Below the pieces are notes generated by a model. It was given only the letters and a program-made list of their open reading frames with translations, ran no database searches and had not been told where the DNA came from. A stretch of 40,502 nt of DNA, from the NCBI GenBank assembly GCA_052326585.1, contig JBKQLU010000056.1, forward strand, positions 1 to 40,502, in the 5' to 3' direction. Position 1 is the first letter of the stretch. Each line of letters opens with the position of its first letter. The stretch comes from JAPLJC01 sp052326585 (GTDB lineage Bacteria; Desulfobacterota; Desulfobaccia; Desulfobaccales; 0-14-0-80-60-11). The position numbers and the translations under genes were made by a program. This document shows, piece by piece, positions 6,925 to 15,039 of the stretch.

Positions 6925-7977
6925 TCATTCAGCAGCCGCCACCGGGGCCGACCATTTGGCCCCGCTGACGTCGTGAAGCACCACTGCCACCCGGGAGTCC
7001 GGCCTCACGCCCGCCGGCAAGGAGAGCCCCACCTGCGCCTTGCCTCCCAGCGGCAGTTCCAGGCCATACTGCCCGGGTTTAACCTTCACCAGCCAGCGGT
7101 TGCGGATGTCTGCCGGGGGGACTGCCGCCAGGGTCGCACTATCCCACCGGTAAACCACCCCGCCCGAAGGGTTTACCAGATCCACCTCGACAATGAAGGC
7201 CCCGTAGGTGTCCACCCCTTCATCGCGATATACCTTAAAACTGAGGCGGCCATCCCGGCTGAGCGCCGCTTCGCTCACCACAATATGCGGTTTGACCGAT
7301 TTGTTATGGAGCGGCCCCCAAACCCCGCCATGGAAAACCTGGTTGGTCCAGAGGGTGAGCGCCAGGCAGCCAATGCCGCCGGCAACCACCAAGCCGCGCA
7401 GCGCCCGGCGGTCCAGCGCCAGATTTCCCGAGGCCAGCAGCGGAAACGCCCTCCCCGCGGCCAGGTGCGGCAGGCGCCCGGCCAGGAAGGCATCTACGGA
7501 GAATGGACCGCCGCCCGCCAGGATGATGAGCCAGCCGCTGACCACACCCATACAGCCGATCTGCCATTCGTCCAGGCAGGTGGTGCCCAGCCAGCCTGAA
7601 CCCAGCAGGATGCCGAAAGCCAGGGCCGCCAGGGCCAGGCCGGCCAGCCGGGTCGCCAGTCCCAGCAGCAGCGCGATCCCGGCCAGTCCCTCCACCAGGG
7701 TGAAGAACCACAGACTGAAATAGAGCAGCGGGGGGTTGTCCAGCGTCCTGGCGAGCATCGGCCCGATAAGCAGGGCCTGGGGCAGGAAATGGTTGATCTT
7801 CTCGCCCACGTAACCCGGCCCCCCGGGATCGAGCCGATATTCGAGCCCGATGCGCCGCCACAGCGCCGACAGGAAGAACCAGCCCATGACCCAGCGCAAG
7901 GGCGTAAAGAGAAGACCGGCCAGCCACCAGGAGTCGCCGGCCGCTGGAGCGCTAGGTGACTCTCCATTCTTATGCAT
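6925..7977 (-). CDS. doxDA: Thiosulfate:quinone oxidoreductase-like DoxD-DoxA fusion
   Basis: 350 aa from the ATG at 7977 (MHKNGES...); a TTG at 8016 would extend it but is less likely. The first half is a DoxD-like membrane domain with four or more hydrophobic helices (WWLAGLLFTPLRWVMGWFFL, ALLIGPMLARTL, WFFTLVEGLAGIALLLGLAT, MGVVSGWLIILAGG). The second half, after a further helix near residue 195, is a DoxA-like extracytoplasmic beta domain ending SGAKWSAPVAAAE. In Acidianus the two domains are separate small subunits of thiosulfate:quinone oxidoreductase; fused forms are known in bacteria. It would feed electrons from thiosulfate into the quinone pool, but activity is inferred only from family. 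It lies right beside the IS1595-type element. Confidence 0.8.
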   Translation of the reverse strand: MHKNGESPSAPAAGDSWWLAGLLFTPLRWVMGWFFLSALWRRIGLEYRLDPGGPGYVGEKINHFLPQALLIGPMLARTLDNPPLLYFSLWFFTLVEGLAGIALLLGLATRLAGLALAALAFGILLGSGWLGTTCLDEWQIGCMGVVSGWLIILAGGGPFSVDAFLAGRLPHLAAGRAFPLLASGNLALDRRALRGLVVAGGIGCLALTLWTNQVFHGGVWGPLHNKSVKPHIVVSEAALSRDGRLSFKVYRDEGVDTYGAFIVEVDLVNPSGGVVYRWDSATLAAVPPADIRNRWLVKVKPGQYGLELPLGGKAQVGLSLPAGVRPDSRVAVVLHDVSGAKWSAPVAAAE

Positions 7978-8082
7978 ACCAGAGCACCTGCTGGTGGGCG
8001 GCCCGGCAGCCGCCAAGGCTGCCTCGTTTTAAGCCGTGGGTGAACCGAATCCGCAAAATCCCCGAAAATCTTCCCTGACCCC

Positions 8083-8386
8083 AGTAGTGTCCGGCAAGGT
8101 TTTTGCTAATCTGCCGTTAATATACGCCGCCAAATCTGTATCTCTTTAATTAACCTACGGAGTTCCATTGATTTTTCCCCTCTCCCCCGATGGGGGAGAG
8201 GGCAGGGTGAGGGGGAGTATTCAGTTAGCCACCCCTCACCCCAACCCTCTCCCCTCGCAGGGGAGAGGGGGTTTTGGCGCTTCGGGGCTGCCGCCGCCAT
8301 CTCTGGCTAAAGGAGCTAAAGGTTGCGGCTACATTTTTCAATTTCCATTCGCCAGGCCTTATGCAAAATCTCTGCCGGACACTACT
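8083..8386 (+). mobile_element. MITE-like non-autonomous element, copy 1 (304 bp)
   Basis: Ends in inverted repeats AGTAGTGTCCGGCAAGG and, on the other strand, AGTAGTGTCCGGCAGAG. It is flanked by TCCCTGACCCC (8072-8082) and GCCCTGAGCCC (8387-8397), a 9/11 match that reads as an aged 11-bp target duplication. It has no transposase. Inside are CCCCTCTCCCC/GGGGAGAGGG palindromes. A shorter copy lies in opposite orientation at 38181-38417; copy 1 has about 65 bp of extra internal palindromic sequence. It fills most of the gap between doxDA and tpx. Confidence 0.85.
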
Positions 8387-8481
8387 GCCCTGAGCCCGCG
8401 TGATCGGTCCGGTTGACTTTTTATTGGCGCCTCTCTACCCTTTCCTTTTGCCTGCCAACCGCACCCGCGGCATTCCCCTTC

Positions 8482-8997
8482 TCAGGTCAGCTTGCTCACC
8501 GCCTGCAAGACCTCGTCATAGTTCGGCTCCCGGGAGAGCTCTTTGACGAGTTGGGCGTAGCGCAGCACGCCAGCCTTGTCCACTACGAACACGGCCCGGG
8601 CCAGGAGGCGCAATTCCTTGATCAAGACCCCGTAAGCCGTGCCGAACGCCGCGTCCCGGTGGTCCGAGTAGGTCTTGACCCGCTCCACCCCGGCGGCGCC
8701 GCACCAGCGCTTTTGGGCAAAGGGCAGGTCCATGCTGATCGTCAGGATTTCCACGTCAGGCCCCAACTTGGCGGCCTCCTCATTGAACCACCGGGTTTCG
8801 ATATTGCAGGTGGGGGTATCCAGAGAAGGCACCGCGCAGACTATGGCCACTTTGCCCTTGAGCGCGGAAAACCGGAAGAGGCTCAAGTCGTTGGCCACAA
8901 CCTCAAAATCCGGGGCCGGCTCCCCAACCTGCACTTCCCGGCCCACCAGGGTCAGGGGATTGCCCTTCATGGTGATCGCTCCAGGTCGTTCTGCCAT
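8482..8997 (-). CDS. tpx: Thiol peroxidase (Tpx, 2-Cys atypical peroxiredoxin)
   Basis: 171 aa, normal family length. Reduces hydroperoxides using thioredoxin. The peroxidatic Cys64 lies in PSLDTPTCNIETRWF, the Tpx signature, and the resolving Cys99 lies in LPFAQKRWCG, at the usual spacing. The start ATG at 8997 is preceded by AAAGGAGGAG on the minus strand. Expected to act in the cytoplasm or periplasm; no signal peptide is seen, so cytoplasm here. It stands alone between the MITE and hisG, useful for oxygen tolerance in an anaerobe. Confidence 0.95.
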   Translation of the reverse strand: MAERPGAITMKGNPLTLVGREVQVGEPAPDFEVVANDLSLFRFSALKGKVAIVCAVPSLDTPTCNIETRWFNEEAAKLGPDVEILTISMDLPFAQKRWCGAAGVERVKTYSDHRDAAFGTAYGVLIKELRLLARAVFVVDKAGVLRYAQLVKELSREPNYDEVLQAVSKLT

Positions 8998-9204
8998 GTT
9001 GCTCTCCTCCTTTAATCAGCGCTAGGCGGCAATTTGGCATCGTTACTAACCAGGCTTTGGCGATATCCGGGGATACCAGGACGAATCTGAGAAATCCCCC
9101 AAAACCGTTCCCGAGCCAGCCTCATAAGCCCGTTGGGCAACCCCCGGTCCAATCCTGCCCTGGGGTCGAAACCGGCGCCAGCGCTGGGGTTGAATCAGAG
9201 CAAA

Positions 9205-10086
9205 TCAGATTACCTTATGCAGCGGATACTCCACAATCCCCTGGGCCCCGGCCCGGATGAGACGGGGAATGAGGTTCCTGACCTCGGAGGAGTTCACCAC
9301 CACCTCCACCGAATACCAATCGGTTTCATAGAGGCTGGCGATGGTAGGGGCCATCAGGCTGGGGAGCAGTTCCACGATGTTCTTCAACTGCTTTTCGGAG
9401 ATGTTCATCTTCAGGCCCACCATGCGTTCGGCCCGCAGCGCCCCTATGAGCAAGACCGCCAGACCTTCCATCTTCTCCCGCTTGACCGGGTCGTTTTCCC
9501 ACACCTGATTGTTGGCGATGAACTGGGTATTGCTCTGGAACAACTCGTGGATGATCTTGAGGCCATGGGCCTTGATGGTGCTGCCGGTTTCGGTCACCTC
9601 GACGATGGCGTCCACCAGGCCGGCGGCCACCTTGGCTTCGGTGGCCCCCCAGGAAAACTCCACGTTTACCGGGATTTGCCGCTGCTCGAAATAGCGCCGG
9701 GTATAGTTCACCAGCTCGGTGGCCAGCTTCTTGCCCGTCAGGTCCCTGAGGGTCTTGATCTCCGAATCGGCGGGCACCGCCAGCACCCAGCGCACCGGGT
9801 TGAGGCTCGACTTGGAATACATCAGGTCCGCCACCACCGTCACCCGGGAGTCGTTCTCCATGATCCAGTCTTTGCCGGTGATACCGCAGTCCAGGGTGCC
9901 GTTATCCACGTAGCGGCTCATCTCCTGGGCCCGGCACATGGAGCAGCCGATCTCCGGGTCGTCGATGTCCGGAAAGTAGCTCCGGCCATTTACCTGGATA
10001 TGCCAGCCGGCGCGGCGAATCAACTCCAGGGTGGCTTTCTCCAGGCTGCCTTTGGGGAGCCCCAGTCGCAGTTTAGCCACCGCCAT
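9205..10086 (-). CDS. hisG: ATP phosphoribosyltransferase HisG, long form
   Basis: First step of histidine synthesis (ATP + PRPP). 293 aa from ATG 10086, preceded by AAGGAGG; a TTG 18 bases earlier is rejected. The N-terminal catalytic part starts LRLGLPKGSLEKATLELI; the PRPP-binding segment is about VDAIVEVTETGSTIKAHGL. The C-terminal roughly 75 residues (MVGLKMNISEKQL...) form the ACT-like regulatory domain of long-form HisG, so histidine feedback inhibition without HisZ is expected. The gene overlaps the 3' end of hisI by 14 bp, implying translational coupling. Confidence 0.95.
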   Translation of the reverse strand: MAVAKLRLGLPKGSLEKATLELIRRAGWHIQVNGRSYFPDIDDPEIGCSMCRAQEMSRYVDNGTLDCGITGKDWIMENDSRVTVVADLMYSKSSLNPVRWVLAVPADSEIKTLRDLTGKKLATELVNYTRRYFEQRQIPVNVEFSWGATEAKVAAGLVDAIVEVTETGSTIKAHGLKIIHELFQSNTQFIANNQVWENDPVKREKMEGLAVLLIGALRAERMVGLKMNISEKQLKNIVELLPSLMAPTIASLYETDWYSVEVVVNSSEVRNLIPRLIRAGAQGIVEYPLHKVI

Positions 10087-10462
10087 ACACCTCCTTGGGA
10101 TCAAAGATTGGCGAGCCCACTACTTCCCAGCCGGCCGCCCCGCGGCGGCGGTAAAAACAACTGCGGTAACCGGTATGGCAGGCGGCGCCTCCCACCTGCT
10201 CCACCTTCAGGAGGACCGTATCGTTATCGCAATCCAGGTAGATCTCCTTGACCCGTTGTACGTGGCCGGAGGTGCCGCCTTTGTGCCAGAGCAGGTTGCG
10301 GCTGCGGCTGAAATAATGGGCCTCACCGGTTTTGAGCGTCTCGACCCAGGCCGCTTCATTCATGAAGGCCAGCATCAGCACCTCGCCGCTGGCCGCGTCC
10401 TGGGCGATGGCGGGCACCAGGCCCCCCATTTTAGCGAAATCAGGTTTATCCATGCTTTTCAT
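10073..10462 (-). CDS. hisI: Phosphoribosyl-AMP cyclohydrolase HisI
   Basis: 129 aa from ATG 10462 (MKSMDKPDF); ATG 10453 is an alternative. Opens the adenine ring of PR-AMP in histidine synthesis. The zinc/magnesium site motifs are visible: SRNLLWHKGGTSGHVQRV, DCDNDTVLLKVEQVG and CHTGYRSCFYRR. The longer open frame that runs upstream to 11086 is spurious because it has no family similarity there. No HisE domain is fused. It overlaps hisG and forms a two-gene his operon. Confidence 0.93.
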   Translation of the reverse strand: MKSMDKPDFAKMGGLVPAIAQDAASGEVLMLAFMNEAAWVETLKTGEAHYFSRSRNLLWHKGGTSGHVQRVKEIYLDCDNDTVLLKVEQVGGAACHTGYRSCFYRRRGAAGWEVVGSPIFDPKEVYGGG

Positions 10463-10645
10463 ATGCGTCGAAATTAACCTTTTTGCCTTGAATCTGCAAG
10501 GTTGGATGATAACTTTTCCATAAGTCCCTCCTGCGCCCCCGGCCGCCCTCGCCCATGCAGAGGGCTCTGCGGCGCCGGAGCCGGCTACCCGGGATGTTTC
10601 ACCGGCGCAGGAACCTTTTCCATCATTTTCTAGAGGCTGCCACCG

Positions 10646-11017
10646 ATGAGCAAAGTCATCTCCTACAGCACTATGGCCAGACAGCAACAGCTCAATTTTC
10701 TGAGACATAAAAGCCGGGAATACCGCGAAAGGGAGGATTATCTGCTGCGCCTGCGGAAACTCCTGTTCCAGGTGGAGGCCCAGATGCGCCAGGCTGAGAT
10801 CCAGCAATTGGAAGTCTTCCGGGAAGTTGCCGGCCATTTCAAAATCCCCTTGCCGCTCCCCGACCTGGGAGACCGCCTGGGAATGCAGCAATTTTTCGCG
10901 GCCAACCCCTTTCTCCAGGCCTTGCAGGACTATTTCAACGGCCACCTCAGCGCCGAGGACTGCCTGCAGAGGATCGGCGCCCTCAAAGCCGGCCAGTCTG
11001 GCCCCGCGGCAAAATAA
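10646..11017 (+). CDS. Hypothetical coiled-coil protein, 123 aa
   Basis: Starts MSKVISYSTMARQQQLNFL at 10646, with GAGG about 10 bases upstream. Residues about 20-65 are charged and heptad-like (REREDYLLRLRKLLFQVEAQ...), predicted coiled coil. A short second helical region follows (PFLQALQDYFNGHLSAEDCL). No signal peptide or membrane segment. It is divergent from hisI and convergent with the polyketide synthase gene. Function not recognised. Confidence 0.65.
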   Translation: MSKVISYSTMARQQQLNFLRHKSREYREREDYLLRLRKLLFQVEAQMRQAEIQQLEVFREVAGHFKIPLPLPDLGDRLGMQQFFAANPFLQALQDYFNGHLSAEDCLQRIGALKAGQSGPAAK

Positions 11018-11117
11018 GCGCCGCCGGGCAGCAGTTGGCCCCAGCGCCGCGACGTTCTCCGGGCTGCCTCCTTGAGGGGTTGCCACCCGCTCCCATCAGA
11101 ACCTCAGGCTGCCGCGC

Positions 11118-11154
11118 AAAAAAACTGGCCGGAGGAAGGGGGACCTCCGGCCAG
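11118..11154 (-). terminator. Rho-independent terminator (minus strand)
   Basis: Perfect 11-bp stem CTGGCCGGAGG / CCTCCGGCCAG (11125-11135 and 11144-11154) with an 8-nt loop. On the minus strand it is followed by seven T (A run at 11118-11124). It ends transcription of the polyketide synthase unit, about 160 bp past its stop, and may also help stop the convergent gene at 10646. Confidence 0.85.
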
Positions 11155-11315
11155 CCGGTTTTGGCGAAAGGCACGAATCAATCAAGGAGAAGGGGGGGTA
11201 ACCTCAATCGTTCACCTTTCATATACATTATATTGTCTAGGCGTATAAATTGCCATAGAAATTTTGATTGAAATTTCCCCGCCGCGGCGCTTTCGGCCGC
11301 CCCACCCCAGGCCTT

Positions 11316-12383
11316 TCAGGATGACCGCAAGAGGAGGGCGTGCGCCGAAAGCCCGGCGCCGAAGGAGGCCATCATGATCCAGTCCCGGCGGCGCAGGCCG
11401 TTGTGCAGGATGTCGCCGAGGGTGAAGAGGACCGACGGGGACGACATGTTGCCGAAACGGGCCAGGGTTTCCCGGGTGGGAAGGAGTTTTTCCGGAGGCA
11501 GATGCAGTTCCCGGGCCACTGCCTCCAGGACTTTATGGCCGCCCCCATGCAAGGCCCAATGCGCGATATCGGCCACCCGCAGGCCCCGGAGGGCCAGGAC
11601 CTCTTGTACCGCCTGGGCCACCGCCCTTTTGACGAGCTGCGGCAATCCGGGGGCCAGTTGGTTATAAAGCTGGCCGTCCTTATGCACATAGCGGATAGCC
11701 TCCCGGTCTTCCGGGGCATGCCGGCTGCCCGCAGCCACCAACTCCAGCCCCCGGGGCCGGGTCCAGAGGACCGCCGCCGCCGCCCCGTCCGCAAACAGGG
11801 CATTGGAAAGAATCAGGCTCAGATCGTCCTCCATGTGGAAGGTGGCGCTGCAGATCTCCACCGAGATGCACAGGGCCGCGCCCTTCCCGGCGGCCCGCAG
11901 GTACTCCCGGGCTATCTGTAGATTGGGGAGCGCGCCGCCGCAGCCGCTGCCCACCAGGTCATAGGCCCGGATATTGCGGGGCAGCTTCAAGTTCTCCAGG
12001 AGGTAGCTGGAGAGACCGGGGCAGAGATAGCCGGTGCAGGTGTTGATCACCAGGGCCCCCACCTCCTCGGGCGCCAGGCCGGCTTGCGCCAGCGCCTCAC
12101 CACCCGCCCGGGCTGACAGCTCCAGGGCCCAACGGGTGAACCGCGCCACGCGCTGATCCGGGTTCTCGGACGCCAGGCAATCGGGACGATCCAGGGCGAA
12201 GCAGCGCCGCCCGATGCTGGGATGAGCCAGGAACCGCCGCAGCAGTCCCAGGGACCGGGGGCTGAGCTGCCGGGCGAAATGGCTGACAAAAAAATCTTCC
12301 GCCTGACGCTGATCCGCCTCATACGGCGGGGTCGCGCAGGCCACGGCGGCCAGTCTCACCACGGGCGGTCCGGCAGGGTCCAT
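11316..12383 (-). CDS. Type III polyketide synthase (chalcone/stilbene synthase-like)
   Basis: 355 aa from the ATG at 12383, which follows AGAGGTG; GTG and TTG codons just before it are less likely. Thiolase-fold homodimeric ketosynthase that condenses malonyl-CoA onto an acyl-CoA starter. The catalytic triad is visible: Cys148 in DLVGSGCGGALPNLQ, His279 in WALHGGGHKVLEA, Asn312 in RFGNMSSPSVLF; this arrangement separates it from FabH, which has a different His context. Bacterial relatives make alkylresorcinols, alkylpyrones or phloroglucinols; the product here is unknown. It lies 260 bp downstream of a radical SAM gene on the same strand. Confidence 0.9.
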   Translation of the reverse strand: MDPAGPPVVRLAAVACATPPYEADQRQAEDFFVSHFARQLSPRSLGLLRRFLAHPSIGRRCFALDRPDCLASENPDQRVARFTRWALELSARAGGEALAQAGLAPEEVGALVINTCTGYLCPGLSSYLLENLKLPRNIRAYDLVGSGCGGALPNLQIAREYLRAAGKGAALCISVEICSATFHMEDDLSLILSNALFADGAAAAVLWTRPRGLELVAAGSRHAPEDREAIRYVHKDGQLYNQLAPGLPQLVKRAVAQAVQEVLALRGLRVADIAHWALHGGGHKVLEAVARELHLPPEKLLPTRETLARFGNMSSPSVLFTLGDILHNGLRRRDWIMMASFGAGLSAHALLLRSS

Positions 12384-12423
12384 CAACACCTCTGGCTCGA
12401 GTTGCGTTATTATCGCGGCGGCA

Positions 12424-12446
12424 ATGGCACAGGCTTCCAGCCCATG
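12424..12446. repeat. Short dispersed palindromic repeat, copy 3
   Basis: TGGCACAGGCTTCCAGCCC followed by ATGATTGGGCCGC. It is nearly identical to 2059-2090 but with a damaged right arm. Located in the gap between the polyketide synthase and radical SAM genes. Confidence 0.6.
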
Positions 12447-12489
12447 ATTGGGCCGCTCCGTTCCAAAACCTCGGTCTACCCAAAATTAT

Positions 12490-12559
12490 GTCATTCTGAG
12501 CGAAGCGAAGAATCTAGATTTTGAATAGCTTGAGATCCTTCACTGCGGTCAGGATGACA
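12490..12559. repeat. 70-bp inverted-repeat element (GTCATTCTGAG type)
   Basis: The left arm GTCATTCTGAGCGAAGCG continues to AAGAATCT; the right arm, read on the other strand, is GTCATCCTGACCGCAGTG followed by AAGGATCT, about 20 of 26 matching. Such GTCATTCTGAG palindromes are common interspersed repeats in many bacterial genomes. No coding capacity. Confidence 0.65.
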
Positions 12560-12643
12560 ATGAAATCGGGTTTTGCAATAGCTTCTAATTTGCTCCCGGG
12601 ATACTACTCCTTAAGAGGAGAGGCTCACCCGCCTCCGCACCCG

Positions 12644-14122
12644 TTAAATATCCCGGCCCAGGAATCGCAACCCCCGGCGGATGGTCCGGGTGTGCCGCCA
12701 CAGCGGCCCCTTGAGCGGCAGCCGCCCAAACCAGCGGCTGACGGCCGGCAGCCAGGGATGGCTCAAGGAAGCCGAATGCAACAGGTTCAGGTTCTGGGCC
12801 GCGGCCAGGCGAACCTGGTCCAGGGTCCGCTTCAGGTCCAATTCCGGGGCGATATAGAATGCCGGCGTCAGCATTTCCGTCGCAGCCGCGCTCAGGACGC
12901 CCTGGCGGCGGGCCAGGTGCTCCAACTCCGTGCCCGGATAGATCCGGATGCCGACGTTGAAGTAGGCCGCGTCTCCCGGCCTCAAGGTACGTTGCGCAAA
13001 GTTCAGGGTCTCCGCCACCGTTTCTTCAGTCTCCCCGGGGCCTCCCAGCAGGTATATCCAGAAAATCGGCAGCGAACTGCCTTGCAGGGCCGCGGCGGCC
13101 TGCTCCAACTGCTGGCGCTGGAAACCCTTCTTAAGGCCGGACAGGACCGGCTCCGCGGCGCTCTCGGCCGTGACCCCCAATCCCACGAAGCCGGCCTGCC
13201 CCATGGCCTTAAGCAGTCTCCGGTCAATAAAGGCCGGGTTCACCTCCAGGGTTAGCAGCCGCGCCGCCGTCGGCTTACGGGCCAGGTGCTCGCACAACTC
13301 CAGGGCATGGTCATAGGGGGCGTTGAAGACATTATCCACAAATTCGATATCCCGCCAGCCCCGGCCGGCCAGGCGCTGCACCGCCGCGGCCGCCTCCTGC
13401 GGCGGGACCAGGCGATATTCCCGGCCTTCACTTAAACCGTACGTACAATAGATGCAGCTAAACGGACAGCCCCGCTTGGTTTGGAGAGGCGCCGCGGCTA
13501 AGTTGGCCCGGTAGGGTCTGGGGTCAAGCCAGCGCTCAAAACGCGGCGTGATGCGGGCAGAGGCCAGCGTGCCACGGTCAGCGGCACTCACTTGCAGGCG
13601 GCCGTGGTCCAACCAGGCCAGGCGAGGAACCCCCTGAAAACCGCCGCTATCGCCATTCCAGGCCTGCAGCAGGACCGGAAAAGCCGCCTCGCCATCCCCC
13701 AGGACGGCGGCAGCCGCCCCGGTGCGGCGCAACAGCGCCTCGGGCATAACCCCCAGGGCCGCGCCCCCCAGGACCAGGGGCGCGGTCGTCAGGCCCCGCA
13801 GCGCCCCGCAAATCTCCAGCAATTGGCTGACGTATTCCACCGGGGCCTGCACGTCATTATTGTCCAGATTGCGCACCGACAGGCCGATGAGATCGGCCGG
13901 GAAACTACGCAGGGCGGCAGCAACCGCCGCCACCGGGTCAGCCTGGAACATGAGGTCCAGAAGGCGCACCCGATGCCCGGCCGCGGCGCTGGCTTCGGCC
14001 ACCATACAGGCGCCGTAGGGAAGCACCGGCGCCGGATAGCGGTTCCGGTTGGTGGCGATGATCAGGATATTCAAGCAGATTTCCGTTATGGGGCCAGGCT
14101 TGCCGGCAGCCTCGCGAACCAT
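12644..14122 (-). CDS. B12-binding-domain radical SAM protein
   Basis: 492 aa from ATG 14122; a GTG at 14149 or a TTG near 14074 (LNILIIATN) are alternative starts. The N-terminal Rossmann-like cobalamin-binding region (LNILIIATNRNRYP, HRVRLLDL, DLIGLSVRN) lacks a DxHxxG motif, so cobalamin would bind base-off without the His ligand. The radical SAM domain has CPFSCIYC (C219, C223, C226) for the 4Fe-4S cluster, then the GGE-like FWIYLLGGPGETEE. Similar proteins do methylation, cyclisation or other chemistry in lipids and natural products. The neighbouring type III polyketide synthase suggests modification of its product or starter (inference). Confidence 0.85.
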   Translation of the reverse strand: MVREAAGKPGPITEICLNILIIATNRNRYPAPVLPYGACMVAEASAAAGHRVRLLDLMFQADPVAAVAAALRSFPADLIGLSVRNLDNNDVQAPVEYVSQLLEICGALRGLTTAPLVLGGAALGVMPEALLRRTGAAAAVLGDGEAAFPVLLQAWNGDSGGFQGVPRLAWLDHGRLQVSAADRGTLASARITPRFERWLDPRPYRANLAAAPLQTKRGCPFSCIYCTYGLSEGREYRLVPPQEAAAAVQRLAGRGWRDIEFVDNVFNAPYDHALELCEHLARKPTAARLLTLEVNPAFIDRRLLKAMGQAGFVGLGVTAESAAEPVLSGLKKGFQRQQLEQAAAALQGSSLPIFWIYLLGGPGETEETVAETLNFAQRTLRPGDAAYFNVGIRIYPGTELEHLARRQGVLSAAATEMLTPAFYIAPELDLKRTLDQVRLAAAQNLNLLHSASLSHPWLPAVSRWFGRLPLKGPLWRHTRTIRRGLRFLGRDI

Positions 14123-14200
14123 AACTAGATAGATAATCACCCCGGACACTTAAACAACCTGGCAGTTTCCAGATTGTAAGAGACTGGGAGGCTCCCCACC

Positions 14201-14228
14201 AAAAAACGGGGGACCGAGGCCCCCCGTT
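14201..14228 (-). terminator. Rho-independent terminator (minus strand)
   Basis: Stem AACGGGGG / CCCCCGTT (14205-14212 and 14221-14228) with an 8-nt loop, followed on the minus strand by a T6 tract. It lies 26 bp past the stop of the secreted-protein gene at 14255-14599. Confidence 0.8.
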
Positions 14229-14254
14229 GGCTCTGACTGCCGGCCACTCCGAAT

Positions 14255-14599
14255 CTAGCGGCAGGCAAGCCTCCGGTTGAGGTGCTTTTTCCGATAAATG
14301 TTCCGGCTGGCCCGGTTCTGCATCCGGGTCAGTATGGCCCGGTCCCGTCCAGTGAGGTTGCCGCTGGCTTTCAGGCGGTCCTCGGTGGCCTGGATCCGGC
14401 CCTGTTGCGCCTCCAGGCGATGGGCTGCTCCCGGCGTCAACTGGCCGGACTGGACCCCTTGCTGGATGCGCTGCTGCTGGCGCTGCTCCCGGGCGTCGAT
14501 GCCCGGATCGTTCGTCGATTGGGCCAGGGCGGGAATTCCGCCATAAAGGAGACTGCCCAGGATCACGGCTGCCATCATTCCCTTGTGCCACCTCATCAT
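14255..14599 (-). CDS. Small secreted helical protein, 114 aa
   Basis: Starts ATG 14599 with AGGAGGG upstream. A Sec signal peptide (MMRWHKGMMAAVILGSLLYG) ends at PALA|QS, about residue 26. The mature part is Gln/Arg-rich and helical (AREQRQQQRIQQGVQSGQLT, then HRLEAQQGRIQATEDRLKAS and ILTRMQNRASRNIYRKKH). The repeated pattern of R.E..Q.RI and the ending NIYRKKH resemble an uncharacterised family of small periplasmic proteins in proteobacteria. It is probably a monocistronic gene with its own terminator. Confidence 0.75.
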   Translation of the reverse strand: MMRWHKGMMAAVILGSLLYGGIPALAQSTNDPGIDAREQRQQQRIQQGVQSGQLTPGAAHRLEAQQGRIQATEDRLKASGNLTGRDRAILTRMQNRASRNIYRKKHLNRRLACR

Positions 14600-15039
14600 T
14601 TTAAACCCTCCTGATCATCCTGAGAGAAATGCTGGAATCGCCGCGCTCTGGCCCGGGCGATTGCCAATCTGGTCTTTTTGCGGCTTTAAATTATTTGACT
14701 TAGGCCTTGAGACGAACGTTAATTTGACCCCGAAAAATCGGGCCTGGGTCGCATCTCCGCGATAGGCGCACTCCCAGCGAATTTAGACCACTTCCTCTTT
14801 TGCAGGCGAACAGTCTGGGGCAGCCGATAGCACAGATTCAAATGGTTTTCTCCAAAAGAGGCAAGGAAGAGTTAGGTTCCCGAAATACGGACCTACCTGC
14901 CTGGGAACAGAGATATCGCAGTGACGACTTTAGCCTGGCTTCGGTTCATTGAATAATTTCCTTGACAAAATGAAACTAAAAAATAATAACAATGCTTACA
15001 ACGATTCATCCATTTTGCCAAAGAGCGAGGAGAATTTCC
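14600..15039. other. Intergenic region without a detectable gene
   Basis: About 440 bp between the divergent secreted-protein gene and the MucR-like gene. No plausible coding frame or repeat is seen apart from the promoter at 14962-14990. A long region from 14700 to 14940 is featureless. Confidence 0.6.
14962..14990 (+). promoter_or_regulatory. Probable promoter of the MucR-like gene
   Basis: TTGACA at 14962-14967 followed by an A-rich spacer and TAATAAC at 14984-14990 as an imperfect -10. The start codon is 50 bp further on. The stretch is strikingly AT-rich for this genome. Confidence 0.5.

Noticed and set aside
9133..10251. 372-aa plus-strand frame opposite hisG
   Set aside because: HisG on the minus strand has full-length family motifs; the plus-strand product is His/Gly-rich noise.
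10463..11086. N-terminal extension of HisI to 337 aa
   Set aside because: The upstream part overlaps a coiled-coil gene on the other strand and has no HisI homology; HisI normally begins near MDKPDF.
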